A DNA stretch of 42,978 bases from a virus: positions 1 to 42,978 of IMG/VR virus record IMGVR_UViG_3300046534_000820; one strand, given 5' to 3'. Shown one piece after another: positions 7,570-17,400 of this stretch (positions are counted from its first letter, which is position 1; the number at the start of each line of letters is the position of its first letter). Under the pieces are notes generated by a model. It was not told the origin of the DNA. It worked only from the letters and a program-made list of their open reading frames with translations, and made no database searches. The position numbers and the translations under genes are program-made.

Positions 7570-8094
7570 ATGGCTTTTATTGTTGAAACCGGCGCAATTG
7601 TCGCAGGTGCAAACGCATATATCACGGTTGGTTATATGGATGACTATTTTACCGATCGTAATGTACCCCTACCGTTTACTATTTCGCAAAAACAAGCGGC
7701 GATCATTATATCCACACAATACGCAAATCTAAATAATCGTTGGCGGGGTGTAATTGTTTCTGACATTCAGTCGTTGCCATTCCCGCGTAAAGACATTACC
7801 GATAACGAGGGTCGAACGTTATCAAGCACGACACTCCCCACCGGCTTAATGAACGCTATTGCAGAATACGCGCATAGACAACTTATCAGCGACATACAAC
7901 CCGACGTTGACACCGATACCGGCGCGATTATCACAAATAAAAGTAAACTTGGTCAGCTTGAAAAAGAAGTGCAATACGCCCAGGGATCGACCGGGTATTA
8001 TGGTATAAAACGATACCCACTTGCTGATAAATATCTTATTGGGTTGCGCGTCGGTGGTAATTCGGGAAATATGGGGCGTCTTATTCGTGGCTGA
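7570..8094 (+). CDS. Head-tail adaptor (DnaT-like ssDNA-binding domain family)
   Basis: This 174-residue protein has the pattern VETGAIVAGANAYITVGYMD, where the family starts with VETG-x-x-x-x-x-AN-x-Y-x-x-x. It is followed by a helical NRWRG segment and a SLPFPRKDITD motif like the W/FPR turn of these proteins. Despite their name in databases, such proteins occupy the first connector position after the capsid and act as head-completion adaptors bound to the portal. Its place as the first substantial gene after the capsid supports this. The downstream connector gene overlaps by 8 bases. Confidence 0.7.
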   Translation: MAFIVETGAIVAGANAYITVGYMDDYFTDRNVPLPFTISQKQAAIIISTQYANLNNRWRGVIVSDIQSLPFPRKDITDNEGRTLSSTTLPTGLMNAIAEYAHRQLISDIQPDVDTDTGAIITNKSKLGQLEKEVQYAQGSTGYYGIKRYPLADKYLIGLRVGGNSGNMGRLIRG

Positions 8095-8434
8095 CAAATT
8101 CGATTATAATGACGCGGCACTGACAGCAATTGGATTAGTCAACTTTTTTGGGGTCGCCGGTTCAATTACTCGTTCGTCATCGGGTACAATCAACCCGGCA
8201 ACGGGTGAATCTCAAAGCCCGGTTAACCTTTCACTTAATGGGACAATCACACCCATATTACCCGTAAAGGTTATTTCGGAAGGTAGTGTGTCTAAAACCT
8301 ACGGATCATGTTACTGGGTAGGTGGTGAAATTTTAACAGGTGACTACTTCGGAAATGATCGCGTAGATTCGATCAACGTGATAAAGTCACCCGATAATCA
8401 AATACTAGTTCAAGAGTTGATTTTTAATGAGTAG
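8087..8434 (+). CDS. Head-tail connector / neck protein, 115 residues
   Basis: I chose the GTG at 8087 because GGGGCG lies about 8 bases upstream and the gene then overlaps its neighbour by 8 bases. The frame is open further upstream to a TTG at 8021, but that would overlap by 74 bases. The product is beta-rich (SITRSSSGTINPATGESQSP, then several VxVxxS strands). It fits the small beta-barrel stopper/joining proteins found between the adaptor and the gp10-like gene. The function is inferred from position. Confidence 0.55.
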   Translation: MADKFDYNDAALTAIGLVNFFGVAGSITRSSSGTINPATGESQSPVNLSLNGTITPILPVKVISEGSVSKTYGSCYWVGGEILTGDYFGNDRVDSINVIKSPDNQILVQELIFNE

Positions 8435-8891
8435 TTTTAGCCAGCAGTTAAAACTTGCAACCAACGCGGCAATGGATGACGTTGAAGAAATACTTCAGTC
8501 GTCTGTTATTGCGTTGTTTTCTGTGGCGGTAATTAAAACCCCGACCGAAACCGGCCGTGCACGTAATAACTTTTTTGTTGAACTTGGTGATCAGAATACG
8601 GATAAAGCTGAACGCGCCGAAGACGCGGCAGGCTCGGGTTCGCTTGAGAATATTAATTCTCAGGTGGAGAAATTAAACTTGGGCGGTAAGGCGTTATTAT
8701 TTAATAACCTACCTTACATTGAAGTTTTGGAAATTGGCGGATACCCTGACCCGGTTATGAAAGGTACGAAAAACCGAAGAACGGGTAAATTTGAAATTAG
8801 GTCTAGCGGTGGATTCTCACAACAGGCCCCTAATGGTATGATCCGCGCGGCGGTCGCATCTTGGGACCAAATTGTTGAGTCAAATTCATGA
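8427..8891 (+). CDS. Head-tail joining / tail completion protein (HK97 gp10-like)
   Basis: The 154-residue product carries the gp10-like hallmarks: KTPTETGRARNNFFV near the N-terminus (family pattern TPVDTGRAR-x-N), NNLPYIEVLEIGG in the middle and SQQAPNGMIR (S-x-QAP-x-GMVR) near the end. These proteins connect the tail tube to the neck. It is flanked by a connector gene (8-base overlap) and by the tail terminator (4-base overlap), so this is a tightly packed assembly operon. Confidence 0.85.
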   Translation: MSSFSQQLKLATNAAMDDVEEILQSSVIALFSVAVIKTPTETGRARNNFFVELGDQNTDKAERAEDAAGSGSLENINSQVEKLNLGGKALLFNNLPYIEVLEIGGYPDPVMKGTKNRRTGKFEIRSSGGFSQQAPNGMIRAAVASWDQIVESNS

Positions 8892-9307
8892 AGTTTGAGG
8901 CCATACGAAAAGCATTAACTGGCCCTCTTAGCGGAATACTTGCGGGCTTTGACGTTGTTTATCCAAATGAAAAATATATTACACGACCTAACCAAAATCA
9001 TGCGAGGGTGAGTATAATACCCAACCAGCCCACAGTTGCTAGTTTGGGTCCAGACGGTTACGATAGACATACAGGTATAATGCAAGTTTCCATATATACC
9101 CCCAAAGAAAAAACCGACTTTCCAACGTTGCGGGCGGCGGACGAAATTGAACGAACATATCAATCATTTGTTCGTGGTGCATATTTAACAGTTGACGGGG
9201 TTAGCGTTCGCGTTACATCGATCGGAATAGGCACAACCCGTGACAACGAGCAATGGTTTTTTGCACCCGTTACAATAGCGTATAATTCACATATAAGAGG
9301 TCTTTAA
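8888..9307 (+). CDS. Tail terminator protein (DUF4128-like)
   Basis: This 139-residue protein begins MKFEAIRKALTGPLSGI and ends in two strands (VRVTSIGIGTTRDNEQWFFA) like the small alpha/beta tail terminators that cap the tail tube and stop its growth. The position between the gp10-like gene and the tail tube gene is the usual one. The ATG overlaps the upstream stop. Sequence similarity to DUF4128 is judged by eye. Confidence 0.7.
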   Translation: MKFEAIRKALTGPLSGILAGFDVVYPNEKYITRPNQNHARVSIIPNQPTVASLGPDGYDRHTGIMQVSIYTPKEKTDFPTLRAADEIERTYQSFVRGAYLTVDGVSVRVTSIGIGTTRDNEQWFFAPVTIAYNSHIRGL

Positions 9308-9308
9308 G

Positions 9309-10241
9309 ATGGCATTTGCAAGCGGTTCCAATCATTCAATGGCATATATTGCCGAGGCAACATTCGGTATAACCCCAACAACCCCAGCGTTCAAACCGTT
9401 GCGCAACACTGGCACAACGTTAGGACTAACAAAGGATAACTTGCAATCTGAAGAATTGCGAAGTGATAGACAGATCGCCTGTTTTCGTCACGGTAACAAG
9501 CAGGTTGGCGGTGACGTTTCAAGTGAGTTAACATTTACCGATTTTGATGATCTTCTTGAAGCCGCCGCATGTGGAACATGGGTTGTTGATGACCCACAGG
9601 CGGGTACTGACAGACTACTTGCGGGCGTTATACGCCGAAGCTTTACAATTGAACGCCGATTTTCAGACATTAACGAGTTTATTCGCTACAGTGGGTGCGA
9701 GATTAACACGTTTAACTTGACAGTTGCCCCGAATGCAATCGTCACGGCTTCGTTTGGGGTCATAGGGGCTGATCAAGACCCGTCGAATACAATCGTCGCG
9801 GGTGCAACATACAGCACACCACAAGGCGGCTGTCCGTTTGATTCGTTCAGCGGTACAATATTGGAAGGTGGTAGCCCGATCGGGATCGTCACTAGTATTG
9901 ACATGACGATTGAAAACAGTATCGAGCCCAATTTTGTTGTGGGTTCGGCAATTACCGCCGGTAACACGATCGGAAGATCAAACGTTTCGGGGTCAGTCAC
10001 CGCATATTTTGAAAGCGTGTCTCTAATGAATAAATTTATAAATGAAACCTCGACATCATTAGATTTTAACTTGGTAAGTGAAGCGGGGGACACGTTACGA
10101 TTTGCATTACCAAATGTTAAGTATGGCTCGGGTCAACCTGATGTGTCGGGCGATGGTAGCGTGACAATTTCCCTTGACTTTCAAGCACTTTACGACCCGG
10201 CGGCGTTGTCAAATATTATAATTGATCGGACGGTAGTATAA
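9309..10241 (+). CDS. Major tail tube protein
   Basis: This 310-residue protein has the N-terminal pattern of phage tail tube proteins: EATFGITPTTPAFKPLRNTG, then LGLTKDNLQSEELRSDRQI and GGDVSSELTFTDFDDLLEAA. It polymerises into the hexameric tube through which DNA passes. A C-terminal Ig-like or extra beta domain may begin around residue 180. AGAGG lies upstream of the ATG. The neighbours (tail terminator before, tail chaperones after) confirm the role. Confidence 0.92.
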   Translation: MAFASGSNHSMAYIAEATFGITPTTPAFKPLRNTGTTLGLTKDNLQSEELRSDRQIACFRHGNKQVGGDVSSELTFTDFDDLLEAAACGTWVVDDPQAGTDRLLAGVIRRSFTIERRFSDINEFIRYSGCEINTFNLTVAPNAIVTASFGVIGADQDPSNTIVAGATYSTPQGGCPFDSFSGTILEGGSPIGIVTSIDMTIENSIEPNFVVGSAITAGNTIGRSNVSGSVTAYFESVSLMNKFINETSTSLDFNLVSEAGDTLRFALPNVKYGSGQPDVSGDGSVTISLDFQALYDPAALSNIIIDRTVV

Positions 10242-10242
10242 A

Positions 10243-10599
10243 ATGAAAATAACAGAACTTGATTCCACTAAGGAACGCGCCCAGCCTATACGGATCGATC
10301 TTAACAGTTTTACTTTGCGGCTCGGCGATAAGCGCGTCAGTTTAGCTGGCCAATGGATTGATGTATTGCCTACGGATTCTGATGAGTTCAACGACGTTAA
10401 ACTTGAACAATTTCGTAAAGCCGCTAAGGGTGAAAAAGTCGATACAAACGAGCTTGTCGCCTGTCTAATCGTTGATTGGTCATTTGATGACGAATGTAAT
10501 CTTGAAAACAAAGTGCACGCAATAAAAACATTCCCGCGCGCCCTGGTTGACTTTATCGACAAGACCGCAAGCAACGCTATAAATTTTATGACGATCTAG
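10243..10599 (+). CDS. Tail assembly chaperone, short form (gpG-like)
   Basis: This 118-residue protein lies between the tail tube and tape measure genes, the universal position of tail assembly chaperones. It contains a hydrophobic/acidic helical core (NELVACLIVDWSFDDECN). Near its end the message has the heptamer A-AAT-TTT (10581-10587) in the zero frame, which permits a -1 shift into the frame that continues to 10910. Ribosomes that do not shift stop at the TAG at 10597-10599. Confidence 0.8.
   Translation: MKITELDSTKERAQPIRIDLNSFTLRLGDKRVSLAGQWIDVLPTDSDEFNDVKLEQFRKAAKGEKVDTNELVACLIVDWSFDDECNLENKVHAIKTFPRALVDFIDKTASNAINFMTI
10581..10587 (+). promoter_or_regulatory. Slippery heptamer for programmed -1 frameshift
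   Basis: AAATTTT reads A-AAT-TTT in the gpG-like frame and AAA-TTT after a -1 slip, matching the X-XXY-YYZ rule. The -1 frame is open from 10551. A weak CGATC/GATCG stem (10592-10596 with 10610-10614) starts 5 bases downstream. A better 7-bp hairpin with a TCGG loop lies at 10618-10635. Confidence 0.7.
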
Positions 10600-10910
10600 C
10601 AGGGAAGTTGATCGCGTATGTCGATCGGTCGACATGGTTGAAAGGATTCGTTGACGCCAAAGCAAAAAAGCCGATCACACGACAGAGCCATTATGATCAG
10701 TTAAAAAAATCGGGGATAATAAAACGTGAGTACGAGGTGTTGCCCTTCCCCGATGAATTAACATATCTTTATAACTGGTATGCCGATCTGACATGGTTCG
10801 GTGTCGGTATTGTTGAACTTCAGTCATATTTTAGTATGAAAAGAATAGAACCAACGCGTCAAGAATTTGAAACGTTGGTCGCACTAATAAAGATAAATCG
10901 AGGTCAATAA
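10587..10910 (+). CDS. Tail assembly chaperone, frameshift extension (gpT-like)
   Basis: This frame has no good start codon of its own: the first candidate is a TTG at 10608 with no proper ribosome site. Joined at the slippery site (10243-10587 then 10587-10910) it gives a 222-residue gpG-T-like fusion. The extension (YDDLAGKLIAYVDRSTWLKG, with conserved Trp and Tyr in YNWYADLTWFGVG) would recruit the tape measure protein. Its last base overlaps the tape measure ATG (TAATG). Confidence 0.7.
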   Translation, partial: YDDLAGKLIAYVDRSTWLKGFVDAKAKKPITRQSHYDQLKKSGIIKREYEVLPFPDELTYLYNWYADLTWFGVGIVELQSYFSMKRIEPTRQEFETLVALIKINRGQ

Positions 10911-13321
10911 TGCGCGCAACAGTCGAACTACTTGCTGACAGTTCACAAATACGAACCGCCGAAAAAGACTTATCGGCACTTAACCAAGTTGGTGTAACTA
11001 CCGAAAAAGTTCAGGCCCGTATCGGTTCAAGCGCACAAGTTACCGCGAAAAAAATAGGGTCCTTAGCGCGTTCCGCGTCAAACAACCGACGCGAATTTTT
11101 AAAACTTGAACGCACAACAACTGCGCTTCAAAAAGAAATTGAAAGGCTTCGTACTTCAACTGAACGCACCAAGGCGCCGTTAGGTGGATTAGGCAAGGGT
11201 ACAACGTCGGCTGGGCGCGGCATGGCCGGGCTGGGTCGTAATGCGGGCCAGGCAGGTATACAGGTTCAACAATTTGTTGGTCAGATCCAGGGTGGACAAA
11301 ATGCACTGTTAGCGTTATCACAACAGTCCGCCGATTTGGGTTTTGTAATTGGTGTGCCGTTGGCCGGTGCAATTGTCGGTATTAGTGCTAGTGTGCTGGG
11401 GTTTTTACTCCCAACGCTATTCAGTAGTAAAAAAGCGACCGACGACCTCGAAAATAGCATTGCTTTGCTGACTGAAACCGCCGCGCTTGGGTCAAACGGT
11501 ATACTAGATTATTCCGAACAGATCGAAAGACTCGCTGAGGTTAGTTCACTAGCGGCAAAGGGTCGAATTGACGCGGCTATTCGCGCGGGCGGTAAAGCCG
11601 CAGTTGACGCGGCACAGTCGATAAAAGATGAGATCGCGGACCGTTTAGACCTTGGCGCTATATTTTCAAGCCTTGACAAATCGGTAAGTTCAGCGCGCAC
11701 GTTCGGTGATCGTGCGGGGGCAAATCTTAGGATCGGCGTCAGTCAGGGTACAAACAATGTAATCGCTGATCAAATCGCAAAACAGTTGGGTATCACCGGC
11801 GAAAATGCGCGCGAAGCTGGCGCTGAAATTATCGAAATGATCGCCAACATTGAAAAATTCAAAACCCCAGAATCATTTACGATATTTGAAGAACGGATCG
11901 CAAAGTTGCGCGAAACTGCGGGCCGTGGTGCACAGAAAACAATTGATGAACTTGTGGGTGCGATCGGTGGGTTTATTGATCAAGGTCGTGACGCTTCGAC
12001 TATTGTCAGACAACTACAATCTGACGCTAAAAAGGGCATATTGCCGTCACTTGAAGACAAAGCGACAAGCGCGACAAAAGCGACTGAACGCTTATCCTCA
12101 TCGTTACAGACACAGATCATAGCGTTGCAGTCAGGTGCGCAAGCCGCTGAAATTTACGCGCTTGTTCAAGCAAACGTTGGCACGGAACAAGAAAATCAAA
12201 TCCCAACGCTGATCGGATTAGTCAATCAGAAATATGCGCTAATTACTGCGCAAAAATTATCAACCGAAGAAGCCAAAAAAGAAGCAAAAGCGCAATCAGA
12301 TCTTGAAAAGTCGTATGGGGCATTTGAAGCCAAGCTTGATCAGGCTGAACAGGCCGAACAACGTCGAGCAGATACCGCGCAAAAACGACTTGCTGGGGTT
12401 GCCGGTGGTTCAAGCGGACTCACTAGGCTTCAGGTATTAGAGCAACAGTACAAAGATGAGCGCACACTGTTACTGCAAGCCCAGTCACAGGGCTTTGATT
12501 CTGAAGTAGCATATAAAGATCGTTTATTGCAACTTGAGTCAGAGTTTGCGGAAAACAAGAAGGGACTATCTAAACAATTTGAGCTTGTGGATTTTGAAGC
12601 GTTTGAAAATCGCGCGGCGGGGGCGTTTGCATCAGTTGCCGTTGGCGCGCAAACTGGCAAAGAAGCCGTGCAAGGGTTGGGGATCGGGATCGTTCAGGAG
12701 GGTATCGGCTCGTTGATTAAATACGGGATTACGGCGGCGGCGACTTGGGCCGCTGACGCGCTCGGATTTACCGCCGCAACCGCTGTTAAAACAACGGCGG
12801 TTATCGCGGGTACAGCGGCACAAACAACCGCATCAACGGCCGCAGTGGGGACGCTGACCGCAACAGGTGTCGTTGCTGGTGGTGCACTTGCCGCCGCATA
12901 TGCACCGGCCGCCGCCGCCGCGTCGATCGCTACTGCGGGTGGGGCCCCGGCGGCCGCAACGCCGATCGCGCTTGGTTCAATTGGTACAATTATTGCGGCG
13001 CTTGTCGGCGGCTTGGCGTTGAGTTCAACATTCGCGCGGGCGTCGGGTGGTCAAGTTCAAGCTGGTGGGTCATACTTGGTTGGTGAACGCGGTGCTGAAT
13101 TATTTAGCCCAAATTCTAGCGGGGGTGGTAGAATCACACCGTTCAATCAATTAATGAATGAAGCGCGCGGTGGAAGTGGACAAAATATAACCGACAACTC
13201 GAACGTTAATATTAATGTTTCGGGGACATATCAAACGGGTGAGGATCTATTACTTGCCAATCGTGATCTAATTTACCGCATTGTATCTGACGCAAAACGC
13301 AAACAAGGACAACGATTTTAA
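10910..13321 (+). CDS. Tail tape measure protein
   Basis: This 803-residue, helix- and Ala/Gln-rich protein sets tail length. It has N-terminal coiled coil (about residues 50-90), hydrophobic Ala/Gly segments around residues 145-170 and 610-710 that may insert into the host membrane on injection, and the classic C-terminal motif GGSYLVGERGAELFSP followed by a Gly-rich GRITPFN. At roughly 1.5 Angstrom per residue it would specify a tail of about 120 nm. It is the product the two chaperone forms escort. Confidence 0.93.
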   Translation: MRATVELLADSSQIRTAEKDLSALNQVGVTTEKVQARIGSSAQVTAKKIGSLARSASNNRREFLKLERTTTALQKEIERLRTSTERTKAPLGGLGKGTTSAGRGMAGLGRNAGQAGIQVQQFVGQIQGGQNALLALSQQSADLGFVIGVPLAGAIVGISASVLGFLLPTLFSSKKATDDLENSIALLTETAALGSNGILDYSEQIERLAEVSSLAAKGRIDAAIRAGGKAAVDAAQSIKDEIADRLDLGAIFSSLDKSVSSARTFGDRAGANLRIGVSQGTNNVIADQIAKQLGITGENAREAGAEIIEMIANIEKFKTPESFTIFEERIAKLRETAGRGAQKTIDELVGAIGGFIDQGRDASTIVRQLQSDAKKGILPSLEDKATSATKATERLSSSLQTQIIALQSGAQAAEIYALVQANVGTEQENQIPTLIGLVNQKYALITAQKLSTEEAKKEAKAQSDLEKSYGAFEAKLDQAEQAEQRRADTAQKRLAGVAGGSSGLTRLQVLEQQYKDERTLLLQAQSQGFDSEVAYKDRLLQLESEFAENKKGLSKQFELVDFEAFENRAAGAFASVAVGAQTGKEAVQGLGIGIVQEGIGSLIKYGITAAATWAADALGFTAATAVKTTAVIAGTAAQTTASTAAVGTLTATGVVAGGALAAAYAPAAAAASIATAGGAPAAATPIALGSIGTIIAALVGGLALSSTFARASGGQVQAGGSYLVGERGAELFSPNSSGGGRITPFNQLMNEARGGSGQNITDNSNVNINVSGTYQTGEDLLLANRDLIYRIVSDAKRKQGQRF

Positions 13322-13881
13322 TGGCAACCTTACCCCCACAATTTAAAATTGCATACGCTGAATTAAGCGCGATGTCGGGCTACTTATCAAGTAGATCGCG
13401 AAGCCTTCGTTATATCCAACGCAAAAATACAGGACAAGCATGGGACTTTATTATCAGATCAATTAAGATTGAGGACATCTACATAAAGGGCGTAATAGCG
13501 GGCATATCTGCGATAAATCGAGACAATTCTGATGTTCTAACCTCGTTACCTATTTATAGCGATTCTGACGCGACATCAACAACCACACTACAAAGCCGTC
13601 CAAGGGGCCAGTTTGACATAACAATGAATGACATTAACAATGTTGCAGTGGGTGACTTTTTCACGTTCTCGGGACATTTAAAGGCTTACCAAGTAACCGA
13701 GGTTATCGGCTCACAAGTGGTATTCGCTCCCAATTTGGTCGTTAACGTTGGGAGTAATGAGGTTGTGACATTTGACGGTATGATGTTTAATTTTAAACTA
13801 GCGGGTCGACCCCAGGTATACCCACTATCTTCAAATGATCAGTCGATCGAAGTCGAGCTTGAATTAATCGAAAAATGGTAA
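13321..13881 (+). CDS. Distal tail / minor tail protein, 186 residues
   Basis: The gene directly follows the tape measure with a 1-base overlap (TAATG). The protein starts with a Ser/Arg-rich segment (YLSSRSRSLRYIQRKNTGQA) that matches the N-terminus of distal tail proteins in similar siphoviruses. It continues with beta-strand-rich sequence containing GVIAGISAINRDNSDV and PRGQFDITMND. Its position between tape measure and the gpL/gpI-like proteins points to a baseplate or tail-tip ring component. The exact family is not identified. Confidence 0.6.
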   Translation: MATLPPQFKIAYAELSAMSGYLSSRSRSLRYIQRKNTGQAWDFIIRSIKIEDIYIKGVIAGISAINRDNSDVLTSLPIYSDSDATSTTTLQSRPRGQFDITMNDINNVAVGDFFTFSGHLKAYQVTEVIGSQVVFAPNLVVNVGSNEVVTFDGMMFNFKLAGRPQVYPLSSNDQSIEVELELIEKW

Positions 13882-13884
13882 CTT

Positions 13885-14433
13885 ATGAAAAATTACACAC
13901 AGGCAGTAAAAAACGCAATTGCGGCGGGCCAACCGATTGTTGGACTAATACAAATGAATTTGAACGGCGCCACTTTATACCTAACAACGGCCGCGCACGA
14001 TATTGATTATAATGGTCAAACATGGGTGTCATCAGGTTTAATATTGAGCGTAGGTTCGCTATCCGAAAAAACCGAACTATCCGTACAATCAATCGAGATA
14101 CAGTTCACGGCCGTCGATCAGTCTATAACGGCGCTGTTTACCCTTACCAATCAGCAAAACAAAACCGTATTAATTAAATTATTGATACTAGACAACGTGC
14201 ATTTGCCGGTGGGTGAGTTGTTTTCGAAAACGTATATTATCGATTCATTCTCAGATCAAAATGATGACAATACCGCAACCATTGGTGTCGAATTATCTAA
14301 CTTTTTAAGTGACTTTGAGGCCGTGCGCGGCATTAGAACCACGCTTGCTAGTTTTGCCCGATTTTACCCAAACACAACGAGCTTTATAAACTCAAAGGAT
14401 ATTAAACTCGAATTAAAATGGGGCGGTGAATAA
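13885..14433 (+). CDS. Tail tip / baseplate protein (DUF2163/DUF1833-like)
   Basis: This 182-residue protein carries the pattern typical of this tail-tip family: YLTTAAHDIDYNGQTWVSSG near residue 35 (x-x-DI-x-YNGQ-x-x-x-x-G), then EIQFTAVDQSI, a GELFSKTYIIDS segment and VELSNFLSDFEAVRGIRTT near the end, where the family has a LADFE-x-x-RG-R-T motif. It probably forms part of the tail hub connecting the distal ring to the gpJ-like tip. The stop overlaps the next ATG (TAATG). Confidence 0.65.
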   Translation: MKNYTQAVKNAIAAGQPIVGLIQMNLNGATLYLTTAAHDIDYNGQTWVSSGLILSVGSLSEKTELSVQSIEIQFTAVDQSITALFTLTNQQNKTVLIKLLILDNVHLPVGELFSKTYIIDSFSDQNDDNTATIGVELSNFLSDFEAVRGIRTTLASFARFYPNTTSFINSKDIKLELKWGGE

Positions 14434-17400
14434 TGGCGATCTCGTTAGGTTTAACTATATTAGCAAATGTACTCATCGGAATAATTGCGAAACCAGCGTT
14501 AAAACTTCTTAAAAAATGGTTAACGCCTGACCTGCCCGAAAAAGAAGGGTTAAGCTTACCGCGCGAGGGGTCCAATATTTCTATACCTGTCGCCTATGGT
14601 CGTAGGAAATTGGGGGCAATAACAGTAGACAAAAATGTAACAAATGGTCGAATAAACGGGGCCACTGTGAGTATCTCGGGTGACAAAAACGCATTACTGC
14701 ATTTGATTGTGGTTTTCTGTTATGGTCAGGTTGAAGCTATCGACGAAATACAGTTTAACGGCAAACCGTCGACCGACGCGCAATTTAAAAAAGGCAATGG
14801 TGATCTGTGGTTTAAAATCCAAACCCGGTTGGGTGGTGGTGACAACAATATCGCGGTAAACGGGACAGGTTTTTTAAACAACTTTAGTGCGGCAACGAGT
14901 CGATATGAGGGTTTATGTTATGCAATGATCACACTTGAACAAGATCGCGACCAAACTGTTTGGAGAGGTATCCCCGAAATAACCGCGATCATACGTGGTA
15001 AACGGTGTTTTGATTGGCGGACAGGGGTAACCGAATATACCGAAAACCCAGCAATACATTTAGTTGACTACGTAAAGTCACCCATTTACGGTAAATCTTT
15101 GGCTGACAGCGATATTAACTACCCATATTTTACCGATGTCGCAAACGCTTGTGAAGTGATCGAGTCGACAAATACAATTTCCACAGGCCGTAGTTATTAC
15201 GATCGCGAAACAGACACTTACTTTAATTTACCCCCGGTTGTCACAACGGAAAGCTTCGCGCGATTTAGCAATAACACAATAATTGACACTGAACGGTCTA
15301 TTTTTAACAACATGCAAGAACTGTCAAATTCGTTTAGGGGGTTTTTCCCTGAGCCTGACGGGCGTCTTGCTGTGGGGACCGAAGATGTCGCGACTAGTGT
15401 TTTTAGTTTCGACAATGACAATATCATTGGTAAGTTGACGCGCTCAACAACTAGCAGAAATGATCGTTTCAATCGCGTTGTTGTCAAATTCCCCAACAAA
15501 ATAAATGATTACGAAATGGACGAAATTTATTACCCTGACGCGTCAAGTCAGCTATATGCTGATTGGTTAGTTGAAGATAATGATGTCCCGCTTGAGACAA
15601 CAATTAACGCCGATCATTGCGTATACAAGGCCGAAGCACTTCAACTTGGCGAGGTTGCCGCAAAGGTGTCCCGTAATTCGGATCAGGTGAATTTTATAGC
15701 CATGCTTGAGGCCGCCGAACTAGACATCGGGGACGTGATTGATATAACAGATAGTACTCGCGGGTGGGTGGGGGTTCTTTTTCGCATTTCAGAGCTTAGT
15801 TTTAATGACGATGGGACCGTGGGCATTGCGGCAATATTACACAACAACACTGTTTATCCCTGGTCAGGCAAGACGTATGATGAGCAGATTGGAGGCATAT
15901 TCCTGGGCGATCCGACTAATGTCGCGACACCCTCAAATTTACAATTTACACCCGATCCCAATTTGTCAAATTCAGGTACGATAACTTGGGACCACGCCGA
16001 CGACGCGTTTTCGCGCATATACCGGGTACAGGTACTAACGACCGACGCAACGCCGGTCGTTGTTGTCACCGCTGAACCTACGTCTAAACGATTTTTTCTA
16101 CCACTTATCAATCAGGGTAGTTACACAATATCAGTTGTTGCAATATCTACGATCGGGACAATATCGGGAGCGGCTACAATTGGGATTCAACTGATCGCAC
16201 CCGTTACACCTACCGATATTGTATTTATAACTAATGATTGGGGGTTTGAAGTACAACCTGCAGTTGTCGGGGGCATTGGTTCGGGATCAACATTCGAGTT
16301 CGATTATGTGCAAGGCAATGGGGCTGGGTATACGCCAACGTCACGCGCGAACGGTGCGAGTTACACCGCGACAGGACTCATCCCCAACACGCTTTACACC
16401 GCGTATGCGCGAACTGTGAACGCATTCGGCGCGTCAACATGGTACAACGAGGCCACAACAACAACGCAAGTTGGCGCGCAAGTTCAACCATTTCTTGAAA
16501 ATATCGAAACTGAACTACAAACAGCACAAGACGACATCGACGCGTTAGACATCGCTGTTGCTTTAAATTTGCAGAATACCACCGACGAAATAGACATTAT
16601 CACCGATGATATTGCATCGATCGAGGGTCGTGCCAATCGTGATCGATTCCAAATAAATACCAATATAGTCAATACTGAATCTGTCGATCTTGAGCTGTTA
16701 AGAGGATTGACTAACGACGCCCAAAGCCGCGAACTACTGCGACAAACTGCGGTGGGTGACAGGGTTTTAATTGACGCTTCGGTTTTTGTTGACCCCGAGT
16801 CAGGTCTGATAATAAACCGTGCTTTTTTATATTCCGATGGTTTGTTTACACAAGCAGATCTTCGAATTGACGGGGCCGACGGTGCAATAACGGCCGCTGT
16901 TGACCGCATCGAAGTTACAGAATCAGAAATTATAGGACTGTCTGCAGAACTAGCACTCATACCCGGTCAAATAACAGCCACCGCAACGGCAATTGTTAGC
17001 GAATCAATAGCCGCGCTTGAACCCGCGTTTACGTTTAACTTCTTTGATTCTGCCCAAGGCTGGGTTGCAATAAACGGCGCGGTGACGTCCGAAACCAATC
17101 AGATCGCGGTAACGTGGGGTGACATTGAAAACACCGCGCTCGGATATTCTGCAACGGATAACAAATTAATACGTATTTTAATTGAAAGGATCAGTGGTTC
17201 AGGGTGGAATGGTTCAGTTGTTATTACCCGAGATAATGCAACGACCGAGACATTTACCGCTATTATTGCAGAGCCCGCCAGTTCCGGCGCCGCTGTAATC
17301 CTTATCGACTTCTCGGGCCTAGCTGAATACTCGGGTACAATAACGGGCGTTCGGTTATCACTTGGCGTAAGCGTCACTGATACATTCGACATAACATCAA

